This document shows, piece after piece, positions 16,195 to 25,789 of a stretch of 64,000 nt of DNA; position 1 is the first letter of the stretch; the number at the start of each line of letters is the position of its first letter. The stretch comes from Flavobacteriaceae bacterium PS02334. GTDB lineage: Bacteria; Bacteroidota; Bacteroidia; Flavobacteriales; Flavobacteriaceae. The notes beneath the pieces are model-generated. The model worked only from the letters and a program-made list of their open reading frames with translations, did no database searches and had not been told where the DNA came from. Location of the stretch: positions 1-64,000 of the forward strand of contig JASCOH010000006.1 in the NCBI GenBank assembly GCA_029959295.1, given 5' to 3'. Both the position numbers and the translations under genes were made by a program.

Positions 16195-17755
16195 GATATA
16201 TTTGCCTTTTGTCATTTTTGCCGCTCTCGCACTCGGAGTGGTTTTGGGAGGGATGCTCAATTTCCCGACCCAGGGCGTAGCTTTTTCTAAAGCCAATCCT
16301 AGAAATAAGCTAAACAAGCTTCTCGATTTTATAGACCGTGAATATGTCGATAATGTCAATACGGATTCCATTGTAGATCTTACGGTTACAGGAATTCTAG
16401 ACAAGCTTGATCCGCATTCGGTTTACATTGCCAAGAACGAATTAGAGCAGGTTTCCCAAAGCATGAAAGGTGATTTTGTGGGAATCGGAGTCAATTTTTA
16501 CATGTATAACGATACGGTCGCAGTCATAAAGCCAGTCGAAGGCGGTCCTTCTGAAAAAGCAGGAATCAAGTCGGGCGATAGAATTCTCTTTGCTGACAAT
16601 TACAAGCTCTTCGGTAAAAAAATCACAAACGACACTTTGTTTTCCAAGCTAAAAGGAACTGTCGGTTCCGAAGTAGAACTTACTATTTATAGAAAAAATA
16701 CCAACAAGAAATTAAAAGTAACCGTAAAAAGAGATATAGTTCCAATCAAAAGCGTCGATGTTGCCGTAATGGTAAATCCGACTGTTGGCTATATTAAAGT
16801 CAATCGCTTTGCAGAAACAACTTACGATGAATTCGAAAAAGGCTTGTTAGATTTAAAGAAAAAAGGAGCCAAATCAATGATTGTCGATGTTCGTGACAAC
16901 GGAGGAGGTTATCTAGAAAAAGCCATTGAAATTGCCGATGATTTTTTGAAAGATGATGCTTTAATCGTATTTACAAAAAACAAAAAAGGCAGAATAGACA
17001 AGACTTACGCCACAAACGACGGAAGCTTTGAGAATGGAAAACTTTATATTTTAATCAATGAAAACAGTGCTTCCGCAAGTGAAATTTTAGCAGGAGCCAT
17101 TCAAGATAACGACCGAGGTCTAATCGTAGGGAGACGTTCTTTCGGAAAAGGTTTGGTGCAAAGAGAAATGCCTTTGGGCGATGGTTCTGCCGTAAGATTA
17201 ACGGTGGCAAGATATTATACGCCAACCGGAAGATCGATCCAAAAGTCTTACGAAAAAGGAAGCGAAGAATATTTCAAGGAATTCGAAAAGCGTTTCGACT
17301 CAGGAGAATTATACAAATCAGATAGCATAAAAGTAGCTGATACCTTGAAATTTCGAACTCCAAAAGGCAGAATTGTGTATGGCGGTGGCGGTATCGTTCC
17401 AGATATTTTCGTGCCTTTAGAAGTAGAACACGGCGAAGAAAGCATTGCTTATATGATGCAGTCTGGTTTGGTGGGTTATTTTGCTTTTGAACAATTAGAC
17501 AAAAACCGCAATGACTTTAAAGGATTGAATTTTCAGCAATTCCAAGATAAAATGCACAATACGGATGCCTACTTCAATGCTTTCCAGAAATATTTGGTAA
17601 AAAATGCGGTGCTTTTAGATTTGAAACATACTAAAAATCTTGTCAAGCGTTACCTGACGGCCGAATTTGCAAGACAATTATTCGGAGACGATAAATATTA
17701 TGAAATCGTATTGAAAGAAGATGCGATGATTAAAGCCGTTTTGGAGAGTAAATAA
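16181..17755 (+). CDS. S41 family C-terminal processing protease
   Basis: 524 aa. An N-terminal signal anchor (IYLPFVIFAALALGVVLGGML) leads to a PDZ domain (about 85-165, GDFVGIGVNFYM and GPSEKAGIKSGDRIL). The S41 catalytic domain follows, with Ser298 (NENSASASEI) and Lys323 (SFGKGLVQ), the Ser/Lys dyad of CtpA/Prc proteases at the usual spacing of 25. It acts in the periplasm, trimming or degrading envelope proteins. The start overlaps the dCMP deaminase gene by 14 bp; the functional link is not obvious. The roughly 150-residue C-terminal extension is normal for flavobacterial members. Confidence 0.92.
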   Translation: MKNSKIYLPFVIFAALALGVVLGGMLNFPTQGVAFSKANPRNKLNKLLDFIDREYVDNVNTDSIVDLTVTGILDKLDPHSVYIAKNELEQVSQSMKGDFVGIGVNFYMYNDTVAVIKPVEGGPSEKAGIKSGDRILFADNYKLFGKKITNDTLFSKLKGTVGSEVELTIYRKNTNKKLKVTVKRDIVPIKSVDVAVMVNPTVGYIKVNRFAETTYDEFEKGLLDLKKKGAKSMIVDVRDNGGGYLEKAIEIADDFLKDDALIVFTKNKKGRIDKTYATNDGSFENGKLYILINENSASASEILAGAIQDNDRGLIVGRRSFGKGLVQREMPLGDGSAVRLTVARYYTPTGRSIQKSYEKGSEEYFKEFEKRFDSGELYKSDSIKVADTLKFRTPKGRIVYGGGGIVPDIFVPLEVEHGEESIAYMMQSGLVGYFAFEQLDKNRNDFKGLNFQQFQDKMHNTDAYFNAFQKYLVKNAVLLDLKHTKNLVKRYLTAEFARQLFGDDKYYEIVLKEDAMIKAVLESK

Positions 17756-17828
17756 AAAGTTTACCGCAGATTACTTCGTCAATTCGACCTTCGGTCTCGG
17801 GTCGCAGATTTTTTACAATTATAATAAA

Positions 17829-17871
17829 ACAGATTTTACAAATTGAATTCATGTTAATTTGTAAAATCTGT
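17829..17871. repeat. 16-bp perfect inverted repeat
   Basis: Arms 17829-17844 and 17856-17871, loop 11. It lies between the convergent S41 protease and flavoprotein genes. It is not followed by a clear T-run, though it could serve as a weak terminator. Flanking phrases (gcagattt, aatctgcgaatctgtggtta) look like recurrent intergenic text. Confidence 0.7.
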
Positions 17872-17911
17872 GTTGAAAAATTTATTTTAAATCTGCGAAT
17901 CTGTGGTTATT

Positions 17912-18520
17912 TTATTTTCGAATGCTATCGTGAACCTGAGAATGTTTTCCTTCGTTCCATAAAGTCAGAATATCGGTGGCAACAGATGCGCCACTTCCTG
18001 CAGCAATTGACAATTGGCTTCTCCAGCCCGCCAAAGTTCCAACGACATAGATTCCTTCCGAAACCAGATGATCTTCATTTTGGAGCTGAATTCTATTCTT
18101 TTCCACAATCGCCTTTTTATGCGGAATTACATATTGCATCAATCCTTCAATCGCAAAAGTATTTGAAGCATTAATTGCCACAACAATCATTTTTGTCTGA
18201 TAAGAAGCTTTGTTCGTTACAACCGTAAAATTTGGATATTGTCCGTCAACACGCAAAACTTTTTCGTTTGAAATCTGCTGAATTTGAGGATAAAGATTTG
18301 TCAATTGTTCGATGCTTTCCGACATAATTTCCGAGCCTAATTTTCCAGCTGGGATTCCGTAAGCATTATTGAATAAGGCATCTTGAAGATTTGATGCTTT
18401 TTGGTGTGTAAAAATTCCGATTTTTTTGTCGGCTGCAAAAGCTTTGTTTCCGGCAGAACCTAAAACCAAGGCGCACGACATTCCTGAAACGCCACCGCCA
18501 ATTATTAAAACGTCAAACAT
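17912..18520 (-). CDS. small FAD/NAD(P)-dependent oxidoreductase, thioredoxin-reductase-like
   Basis: 202 aa, shorter than thioredoxin reductase (about 310). The FAD-binding Rossmann motif DVLIIGGGVSGMSCALVLG begins at residue 3. A second FAD motif is near the end (EGIYVVGTLAGWRSQLSIAAGSGASVATDI). The NAD(P)-binding domain and the redox CxxC are missing, so it is essentially an FAD domain alone. It may oxidise a small substrate or use a partner. The start is 4 bp from the stop of the small membrane protein gene upstream on the same strand, so the two form an operon. Confidence 0.8.
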   Translation of the reverse strand: MFDVLIIGGGVSGMSCALVLGSAGNKAFAADKKIGIFTHQKASNLQDALFNNAYGIPAGKLGSEIMSESIEQLTNLYPQIQQISNEKVLRVDGQYPNFTVVTNKASYQTKMIVVAINASNTFAIEGLMQYVIPHKKAIVEKNRIQLQNEDHLVSEGIYVVGTLAGWRSQLSIAAGSGASVATDILTLWNEGKHSQVHDSIRK

Positions 18521-18524
18521 GGAA

Positions 18525-18725
18525 TTATCTGTCTTTAGTTTTCTCTTCGATCATTTTCGACATTCTAAAAATCAAAAGAATGAAAATGGCGCAAAAAGAA
18601 GCGGCAATACCGATTAAACCTACCACGCTGTCGCCTTCAAAAAGATGATCGAAGTCTAAAATGGTGATATTGAAAACGATTAATGCTAAGGCTAAAAATA
18701 TTAATATGTAAGTGAAAATCTTCAT
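18525..18725 (-). CDS. small membrane protein, unknown
   Basis: 66 aa with two hydrophobic helices (IFTYILIFLALALIVFNITIL and VVGLIGIAASFCAIFILLIF) separated by an acidic loop (DFDHLFEGDS). The C-terminus is charged (SKMIEEKTKDR). It lies 4 bp upstream of the flavoprotein gene and 49 bp after the marC gene, all on the same strand. I do not recognise a named family. Confidence 0.7.
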   Translation of the reverse strand: MKIFTYILIFLALALIVFNITILDFDHLFEGDSVVGLIGIAASFCAIFILLIFRMSKMIEEKTKDR

Positions 18726-18774
18726 TATAAGATGGGTGTCTATTTATGAGACTGTGAAATTAATAAAATCTATT

Positions 18775-19350
18775 TTAGATGAAAAGCCCTTTAACATTGG
18801 CGCCAAATAATTTAACAGCAATCGCTAACAATATGACTCCAAATATTTTTCTGATGACTCCAAGGCCGTTTTCACCGAGCAATTTCTCGATTTTGGCAGA
18901 AGACTTTAGAACTGCGAAAACTACAATTATATTTATGATAATCGCTACAATTATATTTATTTTTTCATATTCGGCACGAAGCGAAAGAATCGTGGTCATT
19001 GTTCCGGCTCCAGCGATTAATGGAAAAGCAATTGGCACAATGGAAGCCGTGCTCGGATTGTCTTCTTTGTATAAACGAATTCCGAGAATCATTTCCAAAG
19101 CAAGAAAAAACAACACGAAAGAACCTGCAACGGCAAAAGAACTCGCGTTAATTCCGATCAATTTCAATATTTCTTCACCTACAAAAAGAAAAGCAATCAT
19201 AATGACACAAGCCACGATGGAAGCTTTTTCAGATTGAATATGGCCTACTTTTGAACGCAAATCAACGATAATCGGAATGCTTCCGACAATATCAATTACT
19301 GCGAACAAAACCATACTTATTGTAAAAATTTCTCTCCAATCAAATCCCAT
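18775..19350 (-). CDS. MarC family integral membrane protein
   Basis: 191 aa with six hydrophobic segments. The MarC signatures are visible: FAVIDIVGSIPIIV in the first helix, FFLALEMILGIRLY, and IAFPLIAGAGTMTTIL with the conserved P-x-x-A-G-A-G. The family was once linked to multiple antibiotic resistance, but its transport role is unproven. First gene of a probable three-gene operon running leftward. Confidence 0.92.
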   Translation of the reverse strand: MGFDWREIFTISMVLFAVIDIVGSIPIIVDLRSKVGHIQSEKASIVACVIMIAFLFVGEEILKLIGINASSFAVAGSFVLFFLALEMILGIRLYKEDNPSTASIVPIAFPLIAGAGTMTTILSLRAEYEKINIIVAIIINIIVVFAVLKSSAKIEKLLGENGLGVIRKIFGVILLAIAVKLFGANVKGLFI

Positions 19351-19507
19351 GACAAATGCTTTTTTGAAGCTGCAAAATTATTTTATTTAAATAAGAAATA
19401 AGCTAACTATACGTTAATTTTTTATTACGATAAAATACTGAAAATCAATTTTTTATATTTCGAAGTTAAAATCTGCATTCATAAATCATAAATCTTAAAT
19501 TTAGTTT

Positions 19508-19515
19508 TATCTTTG
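19508..19515 (+). promoter_or_regulatory. -7 promoter box almost touching the DUF3109 start
   Basis: TATCTTTG ends only four bases before the ATG at 19520. With the usual 4-8 base distance from box to transcript start, the mRNA would be leaderless or nearly so. Confidence 0.6.
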
Positions 19516-19519
19516 CAAA

Positions 19520-20089
19520 ATGTTTCAATTAGGAAAAACCATTGTCTCTGAAGACATATTAGAAAAGGAATTTGTGTGCAATCTTTCAGCTTGCAAAGGC
19601 GCTTGTTGCGTTGACGGCGATGCTGGAGCGCCATTAAATGAAGAGGAAACCAAAATTTTGGAAGCCATTTATCCAAAAGTAAAACCATTTCTTCGCAAAG
19701 AGGGAATTGCCGCAATCGAAGCGCAAGGAACCTGGGTAACGGGAACCGACGGCGACTTAGAAACGCCTTTAATTGATAATAAAGATTGTGCTTACGTCAT
19801 CTTCGACGGAAAAACGGCGCTTTGCGGTATCGAGCAAGCTTATAATCAAGGAATAATCGACTGGAAAAAACCTGTTTCGTGTCATTTGTATCCTATCAGA
19901 ATTAAGGATTTCTCAGAATTTGCTGCAGTTAATTACGACAAGTGGGATATTTGCGACGATGCCTGTTCATTAGGCAAAGAATTGGAAGTTCCGGTTTACA
20001 AATTTGTCAAAGAAGCATTAATTCGCCGTTTTGGTGAAGATTGGTATATGGAACTTGAGAAAGTGGCCGAAGAGTTAAAAAACCAATAA
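19520..20089 (+). CDS. DUF3109 cysteine-rich protein
   Basis: 189 aa. A dense Cys cluster near the N-terminus ([20 protein letters not shown]), with further conserved Cys in [22 protein letters not shown] and ICDDACSLG. This pattern is that of DUF3109 and related zinc/iron-sulfur-cluster-type proteins. It is cytoplasmic and its function is unknown; the number of Cys suggests a metal or Fe-S cofactor. A single gene with its own promoter box right at the start codon. Confidence 0.88.
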   Translation: MFQLGKTIVSEDILEKEFVCNLSACKGACCVDGDAGAPLNEEETKILEAIYPKVKPFLRKEGIAAIEAQGTWVTGTDGDLETPLIDNKDCAYVIFDGKTALCGIEQAYNQGIIDWKKPVSCHLYPIRIKDFSEFAAVNYDKWDICDDACSLGKELEVPVYKFVKEALIRRFGEDWYMELEKVAEELKNQ

Positions 20090-20350
20090 ATTTTCTTTAT
20101 TCTTTTTAGGAAATTCTTCATACAGAGATTCCTATATTTCACAGGCGATTACGACGTTTTATGTTTTGTAATTGTTTGTTTTTCAATATATTATATTTTG
20201 CAATAAAAATCACAGTAAAATTTTGCGTTGTTCAAAACTATGCCCAATTGTGGATAAGTTTGGCTTTTTTAAACCGTAAGAAATGACAATCTTTGTATCT
20301 CTGAAATAACGAAAAATCCTTTTTCGCAACACAATAAAAGTCAACCGAAT

Positions 20351-21340
20351 ATGTCTGCAATAGAACCAATTTTACAAGAAAACAAAAACCGATTTGTCAT
20401 TTTTCCTATAAAACACCACGATATCTGGGATTGGTATAAGAAGATGGAAGCTAGTTTTTGGACAGCTGAAGAAATTGACTTGCACCAAGATTTAAATGAC
20501 TGGAATAACAAATTAAATAGTGACGAAAAATATTTCATCAAGCACATTCTTGCTTTTTTCGCCGCTTCTGACGGAATTGTAAATGAAAATTTAGCTGAAA
20601 ATTTCGTAAATGAAGTGCAATACGCGGAAGCGAAATTCTTTTATGGTTTCCAAATTATGATGGAGAATATTCACAGTGAAACTTATTCGTTGTTGATTGA
20701 TACCTATGTTAAAGATGAAACTGAAAAAGACCAATTGTTTCGTGCTTTGGAAGTTTTTCCAGCGATCAAAAAGAAAGCAGACTGGGCTTTAAAATGGATT
20801 GATTCTGATTCTTTTGCAGAAAGACTAATCGCTTTTGCTGCAGTAGAAGGAATCTTTTTCTCTGGAGCTTTCTGTTCTATTTTTTGGTTGAAAAAACGCG
20901 GTTTGATGCCAGGACTTACTTTTTCAAATGAATTAATTTCTCGTGACGAAGGTGTTCACTGTGATTTTGCGGTGCATTTGCACAACCATCACTTGATCAA
21001 TAAAGTTTCAAAAGAAAGAATCAAAGAAATTTTGGTGGATGCTCTTGATATTGAAAGAGAATTTATCACAGAATCTTTGCCGGCAAGTTTGATCGGAATG
21101 AACGCGACTTTGATGGCGCAATATTTAGAGTTTGTAACCGACAGATTATTAGTAGAGTTAGGATGCGAAAGAGTTTATAATTCTTCAAATCCGTTTGATT
21201 TTATGGATATGATTTCGTTGCAAGGAAAGACAAATTTCTTTGAAAAACGTGTTTCTGAATACCAAAAAGCAGGTGTGATGAACAGCGGGTCTCAAGGAGA
21301 TAGCGATTCTCAGAAAATTAGCTTTGATGCTGATTTCTAA
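20351..21340 (+). CDS. nrdB: ribonucleoside-diphosphate reductase, beta subunit
   Basis: 329 aa. Class I R2 ferritin-like fold with metal ligands Asp74 (AASDGIV), Glu105 and His108 (MMENIH), then AVEGIFF and [12 protein letters not shown]. The radical tyrosine is Tyr112 (SETYSLL). The C-terminal tail ends FDADF and docks on the alpha subunit. It makes the tyrosyl radical for reduction of NDPs to dNDPs. The gene precedes nrdA by 109 bp. The 261-bp region upstream shows no clear regulatory box that I can name. Confidence 0.96.
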   Translation: MSAIEPILQENKNRFVIFPIKHHDIWDWYKKMEASFWTAEEIDLHQDLNDWNNKLNSDEKYFIKHILAFFAASDGIVNENLAENFVNEVQYAEAKFFYGFQIMMENIHSETYSLLIDTYVKDETEKDQLFRALEVFPAIKKKADWALKWIDSDSFAERLIAFAAVEGIFFSGAFCSIFWLKKRGLMPGLTFSNELISRDEGVHCDFAVHLHNHHLINKVSKERIKEILVDALDIEREFITESLPASLIGMNATLMAQYLEFVTDRLLVELGCERVYNSSNPFDFMDMISLQGKTNFFEKRVSEYQKAGVMNSGSQGDSDSQKISFDADF

Positions 21341-21449
21341 AAAGTTGCAAGGAATCTAAGTTTTGCTTTGCGTCTTAGCGCCTTTGCGAGAAGAATAAAA
21401 AAAATGAAAGCGCGAAAGCGTAAATGAAAACACTCAAAATTCGAAAAAT
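21341..21449. repeat. low-complexity intergenic phrase between nrdB and nrdA
   Basis: Contains ctttgcgtcttagcgcctttgcgag, near-repeats of eight bases similar in vocabulary to 15720-15745. No hairpin terminator is seen, so read-through from nrdB to nrdA is expected. Confidence 0.45.
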
Positions 21450-23891
21450 ATGTATGTAGTAAAAAGAGACGGCAATAGAGAGCCGGTAATGTTTGATAAA
21501 ATTACGGATAGAGTAAGTAAATTATGCTACGGATTAAACGATTTGGTTGATCCAGTAAAAGTAGCAATGCGTGTTATTGAAGGTCTTTATGACGGAGTTA
21601 CGACTTCTGAATTAGACAACCTTGCGGCTGAAACAGCGGCGTCAATGACGATTTCGCACCCAGATTATGCACAATTGGCGGCTAGAATTGCGGTTTCTAA
21701 TTTGCATAAGAATACCAAAAAGTCGTTCTCAGAAACGATGAACGATATGTACCATTATATCAATCCAAGAACCGGAACTGCGGCGCCGTTATTGGCGGAT
21801 GACGTACACGAAATTATCCAAAAAAATGCTCAGGCATTGGATTCTGTAATTATTTATAACAGAGATTTTAACTACGATTACTTCGGATTTAAAACTTTAG
21901 AGCGTTCTTACTTGCTGAAAATCAATGGCAAAATCGTTGAAAGACCACAACACATGTTGATGCGTGTTTCTGTGGGAATTCACAAAGAAGATATTGCTTC
22001 TGCGATTGAAACGTATGAATTAATGTCTAAAAAATTCTTCACGCACGCAACGCCGACACTTTTCAACGCAGGAACTCCAAAACCACAGATGTCGTCTTGT
22101 TTCTTATTGACAATGAAGGACGACAGTATTGACGGAATTTACGATACCTTAAAACAAACGGCTAAAATCTCGCAATCTGCGGGAGGAATTGGTCTTGCAA
22201 TTCACAACGTGAGAGCGACAGGTTCATACATCAGCGGTACAAACGGAACTTCAAACGGAATTGTTCCGATGTTGAGAGTGTATGATATGACGGCTCGTTA
22301 TGTGGATCAAGGTGGTGGAAAACGTAAAGGTAGTTTTGCAATGTACATCGAGCCTTGGCACGCGGATATTTTTGATTTCCTTGATTTGAGAAAAAATCAC
22401 GGTAAGGAAGAAATGAGAACTCGTGACTTATTTTTAGGAATGTGGATTCCGGATTTGTTCATGAAACGTGTTCAAGAAGATACCACTTGGACTTTAATGT
22501 GCCCGAACGAATGTCCAGGATTATCTGACGTTCACAGTGAAGAATTCGATAAATTATACTTAGGATACGAAGCTGCTGGAAAAGGTAGAAAAACAGTTAA
22601 AGCAAGAGAAATTTGGGAAAAAATCTTAGAATCTCAAGTAGAAACGGGTCTTCCTTATATGTTGTACAAAGATGCGGCGAACAGAAAATCGAACCAAAAG
22701 AATTTAGGAACAATCCGTTCGTCAAATTTATGTACAGAAATCATCGAATTTACATCTCCGGATGAAGTTGCAGTTTGTAACTTGGCTTCGATCTCGTTGC
22801 CGATGTTTGTTGAAAACGGAAAATTTGACCACCAAAAATTATTTGATGTTACCAAACGCGTGACATTGAACTTGAATAAAGTAATTGACAGAAATTATTA
22901 TCCTGTAATTGAAGCTGAAAATTCAAATACGCGCCACAGACCAGTTGGTCTTGGTGTGCAAGGTTTGGCAGATGCTTTCATCTTGTTGAGAATGCCTTTC
23001 ACAAGTGATGAAGCTAAGAAATTGAACCAAGAAATTTTCGAAACGCTTTATTTCGCAGCGGTTACCGCTTCTATGGAATTGGCAAAAGTTGAAGGCCCAT
23101 ATTCAACTTTCCAAGGTTCGCCGATTTCTCAAGGAGAATTCCAGTACAACCTTTGGGGGTTGAAAGACGAAGAACTTTCTGGAAGATGGGATTGGGCTTC
23201 ATTAAGAACGGAAGTTGTGAAACACGGTGTGAGAAACTCACTTTTGGTGGCTCCAATGCCGACAGCTTCAACTTCTCAAATCCTTGGAAACAATGAAGCT
23301 TTTGAGCCTTACACTTCAAATATTTATACAAGAAGAACGCTTTCAGGAGAATTCATCGTTGTAAACAAACATTTATTAGAAGACTTAGTTGAGCTTGGAA
23401 TCTGGAATGACAGCTTGAAACAAGAAATCATGCGCCACAACGGATCGGTTCAAAATATTGACGTAATTCCGGCGCATATCAAAGAATTGTACAAAACAGT
23501 TTGGGAAATGAGCATGAAAGATATCTTAGATATGTCACGCCAGAGAGGTTATTTCATTGACCAATCACAGTCTTTGAACTTGTTTATGGAAAATGCAAAC
23601 TTCGCAAAACTGACGTCAATGCACTTCTATGCTTGGCAATCAGGATTGAAAACAGGAATGTATTATTTGAGAACAAAATCTGCGGTTGATGCGATTAAAT
23701 TCACATTAAACAACGATAAAAAAGCAGAGCCAGTCTTGGTGGAAGCAGAAGTTGCTTCTTCGGCTCCGGCTAAGAAATTAGCGCCAAATGTTTCTGCAGA
23801 TGTAGAACCTATTGATGTTAATGAATTCAAAGCGATGTTACAAAGAGCGCAATCTTCAGAACCTGATGATTGTGAAATGTGCGGATCTTAA
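21450..23891 (+). CDS. nrdA: ribonucleoside-diphosphate reductase, alpha subunit
   Basis: 813 aa. An N-terminal ATP-cone ([18 protein letters not shown], about 1-90) for overall allosteric control. The catalytic barrel holds active-site Cys in MSSCFLL and SNLCTEI, and [18 protein letters not shown]. The C-terminal swinging redox pair is CEMC in the last six residues. It reduces ribonucleotides with NrdB. The linker before the CxxC is rich in Ala, Pro and Val. dinD follows after 3 bp. Confidence 0.96.
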   Translation: MYVVKRDGNREPVMFDKITDRVSKLCYGLNDLVDPVKVAMRVIEGLYDGVTTSELDNLAAETAASMTISHPDYAQLAARIAVSNLHKNTKKSFSETMNDMYHYINPRTGTAAPLLADDVHEIIQKNAQALDSVIIYNRDFNYDYFGFKTLERSYLLKINGKIVERPQHMLMRVSVGIHKEDIASAIETYELMSKKFFTHATPTLFNAGTPKPQMSSCFLLTMKDDSIDGIYDTLKQTAKISQSAGGIGLAIHNVRATGSYISGTNGTSNGIVPMLRVYDMTARYVDQGGGKRKGSFAMYIEPWHADIFDFLDLRKNHGKEEMRTRDLFLGMWIPDLFMKRVQEDTTWTLMCPNECPGLSDVHSEEFDKLYLGYEAAGKGRKTVKAREIWEKILESQVETGLPYMLYKDAANRKSNQKNLGTIRSSNLCTEIIEFTSPDEVAVCNLASISLPMFVENGKFDHQKLFDVTKRVTLNLNKVIDRNYYPVIEAENSNTRHRPVGLGVQGLADAFILLRMPFTSDEAKKLNQEIFETLYFAAVTASMELAKVEGPYSTFQGSPISQGEFQYNLWGLKDEELSGRWDWASLRTEVVKHGVRNSLLVAPMPTASTSQILGNNEAFEPYTSNIYTRRTLSGEFIVVNKHLLEDLVELGIWNDSLKQEIMRHNGSVQNIDVIPAHIKELYKTVWEMSMKDILDMSRQRGYFIDQSQSLNLFMENANFAKLTSMHFYAWQSGLKTGMYYLRTKSAVDAIKFTLNNDKKAEPVLVEAEVASSAPAKKLAPNVSADVEPIDVNEFKAMLQRAQSSEPDDCEMCGS

Positions 23892-23894
23892 CAA

Positions 23895-24737
23895 ATGAAA
23901 AATGATCTTATAAAAAGTTTGACAGAAGATTTTGAAGGATATTCTCAAACTACAGAAAATGGTATAGAGTTTTGGTTTGCTAGGGATGTTCAACATCTTT
24001 TAGGGTATTCTGAATGGAGGAATTTTAACAAGGTTGTTTCAAAAGCCAAAACATCTTGCGAAGTATCGGATAATCTAATTTCAGACCATTTTGTTGACGT
24101 CAACAAAATGGTCGTTATTGGCTCTGGGACTGAAAGAGAAATTGACGATATTATGCTGACAAGATACGCATGCTATCTTATTGCTCAGAATGGAGATCCG
24201 CGTAAAGAACAAATAGCTTTTGCTCAAAACTATTTTGCAATTCAAACGAGAAAATTTGAAATCATAGCTCAGCGTATAAATGATTGGGAAAGGCTAAATG
24301 CAAGACAAAAACTTACATTATCTGAAAAAGAACTTTCTGAACTTATTTATGAAAAAACAGGAAGTGATAAAAATTTTGGAATAATTAGAAGTAAAGGTGA
24401 TCAAGCTTTATTTGGAGGCAAAAATACTTCTCAAATGAAAAAGAAGCTTGGAGTTCCAGAATCTAGACCGCTTGCAGATTTCTTATCAACAATTGTGATA
24501 AAAGCTAAAGATTTCGCTACTGAGATTACAGTTTTCAATACTAATGATAAAGGTTTGTCAAGTGAATCTAGTATTTCGTCTGAACATGTTAGAAATAATT
24601 TAGGAGTTAGAAAGTTATTGTTAGAAAGAAAAATTGTTCCAGAAAATCTTCCTGCTGAAGAAGATATTAAAAAACTTGAAAGACGAGTTAATTCAGAAAA
24701 TAATAATATAGGCAAAAATCCTGATAAGTTGTCTTAG
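23895..24737 (+). CDS. dinD: DNA-damage-inducible protein D (DinD)
   Basis: 280 aa. BRO-N-like N-terminal domain (EFWFARDVQHLLGYSEWRNF) followed by the DinD-typical MVVIGSGTEREIDD, LTRYACYLIAQNGDPRKEQIAFAQNYFAIQTR, and ESRPLADFLSTIVIKAKDFATE. In E. coli DinD is SOS-induced and inhibits RecA strand exchange. Here the ATG lies 3 bp after the nrdA stop, so it is very likely read from the nrd transcript. Its codon use looks more AT-rich than nrdA, suggesting later insertion. A perfect 30-bp palindrome lies inside the coding region (24084-24113). No SOS box is seen upstream because there is no intergenic space. A terminator follows at 24747-24778. Confidence 0.9.
   Translation: MKNDLIKSLTEDFEGYSQTTENGIEFWFARDVQHLLGYSEWRNFNKVVSKAKTSCEVSDNLISDHFVDVNKMVVIGSGTEREIDDIMLTRYACYLIAQNGDPRKEQIAFAQNYFAIQTRKFEIIAQRINDWERLNARQKLTLSEKELSELIYEKTGSDKNFGIIRSKGDQALFGGKNTSQMKKKLGVPESRPLADFLSTIVIKAKDFATEITVFNTNDKGLSSESSISSEHVRNNLGVRKLLLERKIVPENLPAEEDIKKLERRVNSENNNIGKNPDKLS
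24084..24113. repeat. perfect 30-bp palindrome inside dinD
   Basis: Positions 24084-24098 and 24099-24113 are exact reverse complements with no spacer; the centre is GAC/GTC. It encodes DHFVDVNKMV in dinD. The encoded peptide matches what I expect at this point in the family, so the palindrome is compatible with coding. Its perfection is notable. Confidence 0.95.
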
Positions 24738-24746
24738 TTTTGCAAT

Positions 24747-24778
24747 AAAACAGCTCTCATTTTGAGGGCTGTTTTTTT
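24747..24778 (+). terminator. intrinsic terminator after dinD
   Basis: A 13-bp stem (24747-24759 with 24763-24775, one G-U pair), three-base loop and a T-run. It ends the nrdB-nrdA-dinD unit. Confidence 0.9.
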
Positions 24779-24800
24779 ATAAACAACCGTATTTAGTAAC

Positions 24801-24808
24801 TATCTTTG
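24801..24808 (+). promoter_or_regulatory. -7 promoter box of the AAA ATPase gene
   Basis: TATCTTTG, 17 bp upstream of the TTG start at 24826. It shows that the ATPase is a new transcription unit after the dinD terminator. Confidence 0.6.
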
Positions 24809-24825
24809 CATAAAATTTTTTACAA

Positions 24826-25545
24826 TTGAGTGCATTATATTACAGAGATCGGGAAGAGGTTAATTTAAAGGATGTGGTTTTTGAAGCTTCGGTTTCAGAG
24901 CAAATTGACCAATTCTTGAAAGAACATAAATTTTCGGAAATTTTGCACCAATACGAGCTTCCGGTGGACAATAAAATGCTTTTGTTTGGAAAGACGGGCT
25001 GTGGCAAAACCATGACGGCAAAAGCAATCGCGAAGGAATTAGACAAAAGAATTTTTATTGTAAATCTGGCAACGGTTGTTTCTTCAAAATTAGGCGAAAC
25101 TGCAAAAAATATCCACAGTATTTTTAAGGAAGCCAATTATGAAAACTCAGTTTTGTTCTTTGATGAATTTGATTCTTTGGGACAAATCAGGGATTACGAC
25201 AATAAAGACAGCAGTGAAATGAAACGCGTTGTCAATGCGATTTTACAATTGATTGACAACTTTCCGAAGAATTCGATTTTGATTGCGGCTACAAACCAAA
25301 TCCAGATGATTGACGAAGCTTTGGTGAGAAGATTTGAACTGAAATTAGAATTCAATTCTCCCGATGAAAATTTATTGGAAGATTACTATAAAAAATTGCT
25401 CGAAAGATTTCCTGAAAAGTATCAGAATATTGAAAAGAAATTCGGAATTTCATTTTCAGAAGCAAAAGATTTTGTCTTCAAACAGATCAAAAATAACATT
25501 ATCAACGACGAAATAAGCAAACTGGAAACAGCTTCGAAAAATTAA
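24826..25545 (+). CDS. AAA-family ATPase
   Basis: 239 aa with a TTG start. An in-frame TAA lies five codons upstream and the next ATG is at codon 51, which would leave too little before Walker A, so TTG is the only good choice. Walker A is GKTGCGKT (residues 55-62), Walker B is VLFFDEFDSLG (Asp113-Glu114), with sensor-1 at AATNQ and an arginine finger at VRRFEL. It is a single AAA module without a protease, substrate-binding or membrane domain, so it probably acts as an oligomeric remodeller with a partner. The 75-aa gene begins 11 bp after its stop. The substrate is unknown. Confidence 0.85.
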   Translation: MSALYYRDREEVNLKDVVFEASVSEQIDQFLKEHKFSEILHQYELPVDNKMLLFGKTGCGKTMTAKAIAKELDKRIFIVNLATVVSSKLGETAKNIHSIFKEANYENSVLFFDEFDSLGQIRDYDNKDSSEMKRVVNAILQLIDNFPKNSILIAATNQIQMIDEALVRRFELKLEFNSPDENLLEDYYKKLLERFPEKYQNIEKKFGISFSEAKDFVFKQIKNNIINDEISKLETASKN

Positions 25546-25556
25546 ATAAAAACAAA

Positions 25557-25784
25557 ATGGCAAAAGAAAATCAAAAAGGAGTTTACACAGGAATTATCGA
25601 AAAAGACGAAAACGGAAATTATTTTTGCGGACCGTATTTGTTAGATTACCAACAAGTTGAAGCTAGTTTTAAATTAGGCGATGAAGTAAATTTGAAAACA
25701 GTTATTGAAAATCCGAGTGATAAAACTTACGAGAAATATCCAAAGAAATCGAAGCTTTTCTTTCTTTCCAATAAAAAAGAATAG
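25557..25784 (+). CDS. small protein, likely partner of the AAA ATPase
   Basis: 75 aa, charged, no signal peptide. The sequence alternates short beta strands (VYTGIIEKDENGNYFCGPYLLD, SFKLGDEVNLKTVIENP), suggesting a small OB- or SH3-like barrel. It ends in a Lys-rich tail. No named family is recognised. It is 11 bp after the AAA ATPase gene and 5 bp before the RDD gene, so it is in one operon with both. Confidence 0.75.
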   Translation: MAKENQKGVYTGIIEKDENGNYFCGPYLLDYQQVEASFKLGDEVNLKTVIENPSDKTYEKYPKKSKLFFLSNKKE

Positions 25785-25789
25785 TTTTA

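Noticed and set aside
20090-20350. NrdR-type control site upstream of nrdB
   Set aside because: I looked for paired NrdR boxes and saw none convincing, so none is reported.
23833-23894. SOS box in front of dinD
   Set aside because: Only 3 bp separate it from nrdA and no palindromic SOS-like site is seen in the nrdA end.
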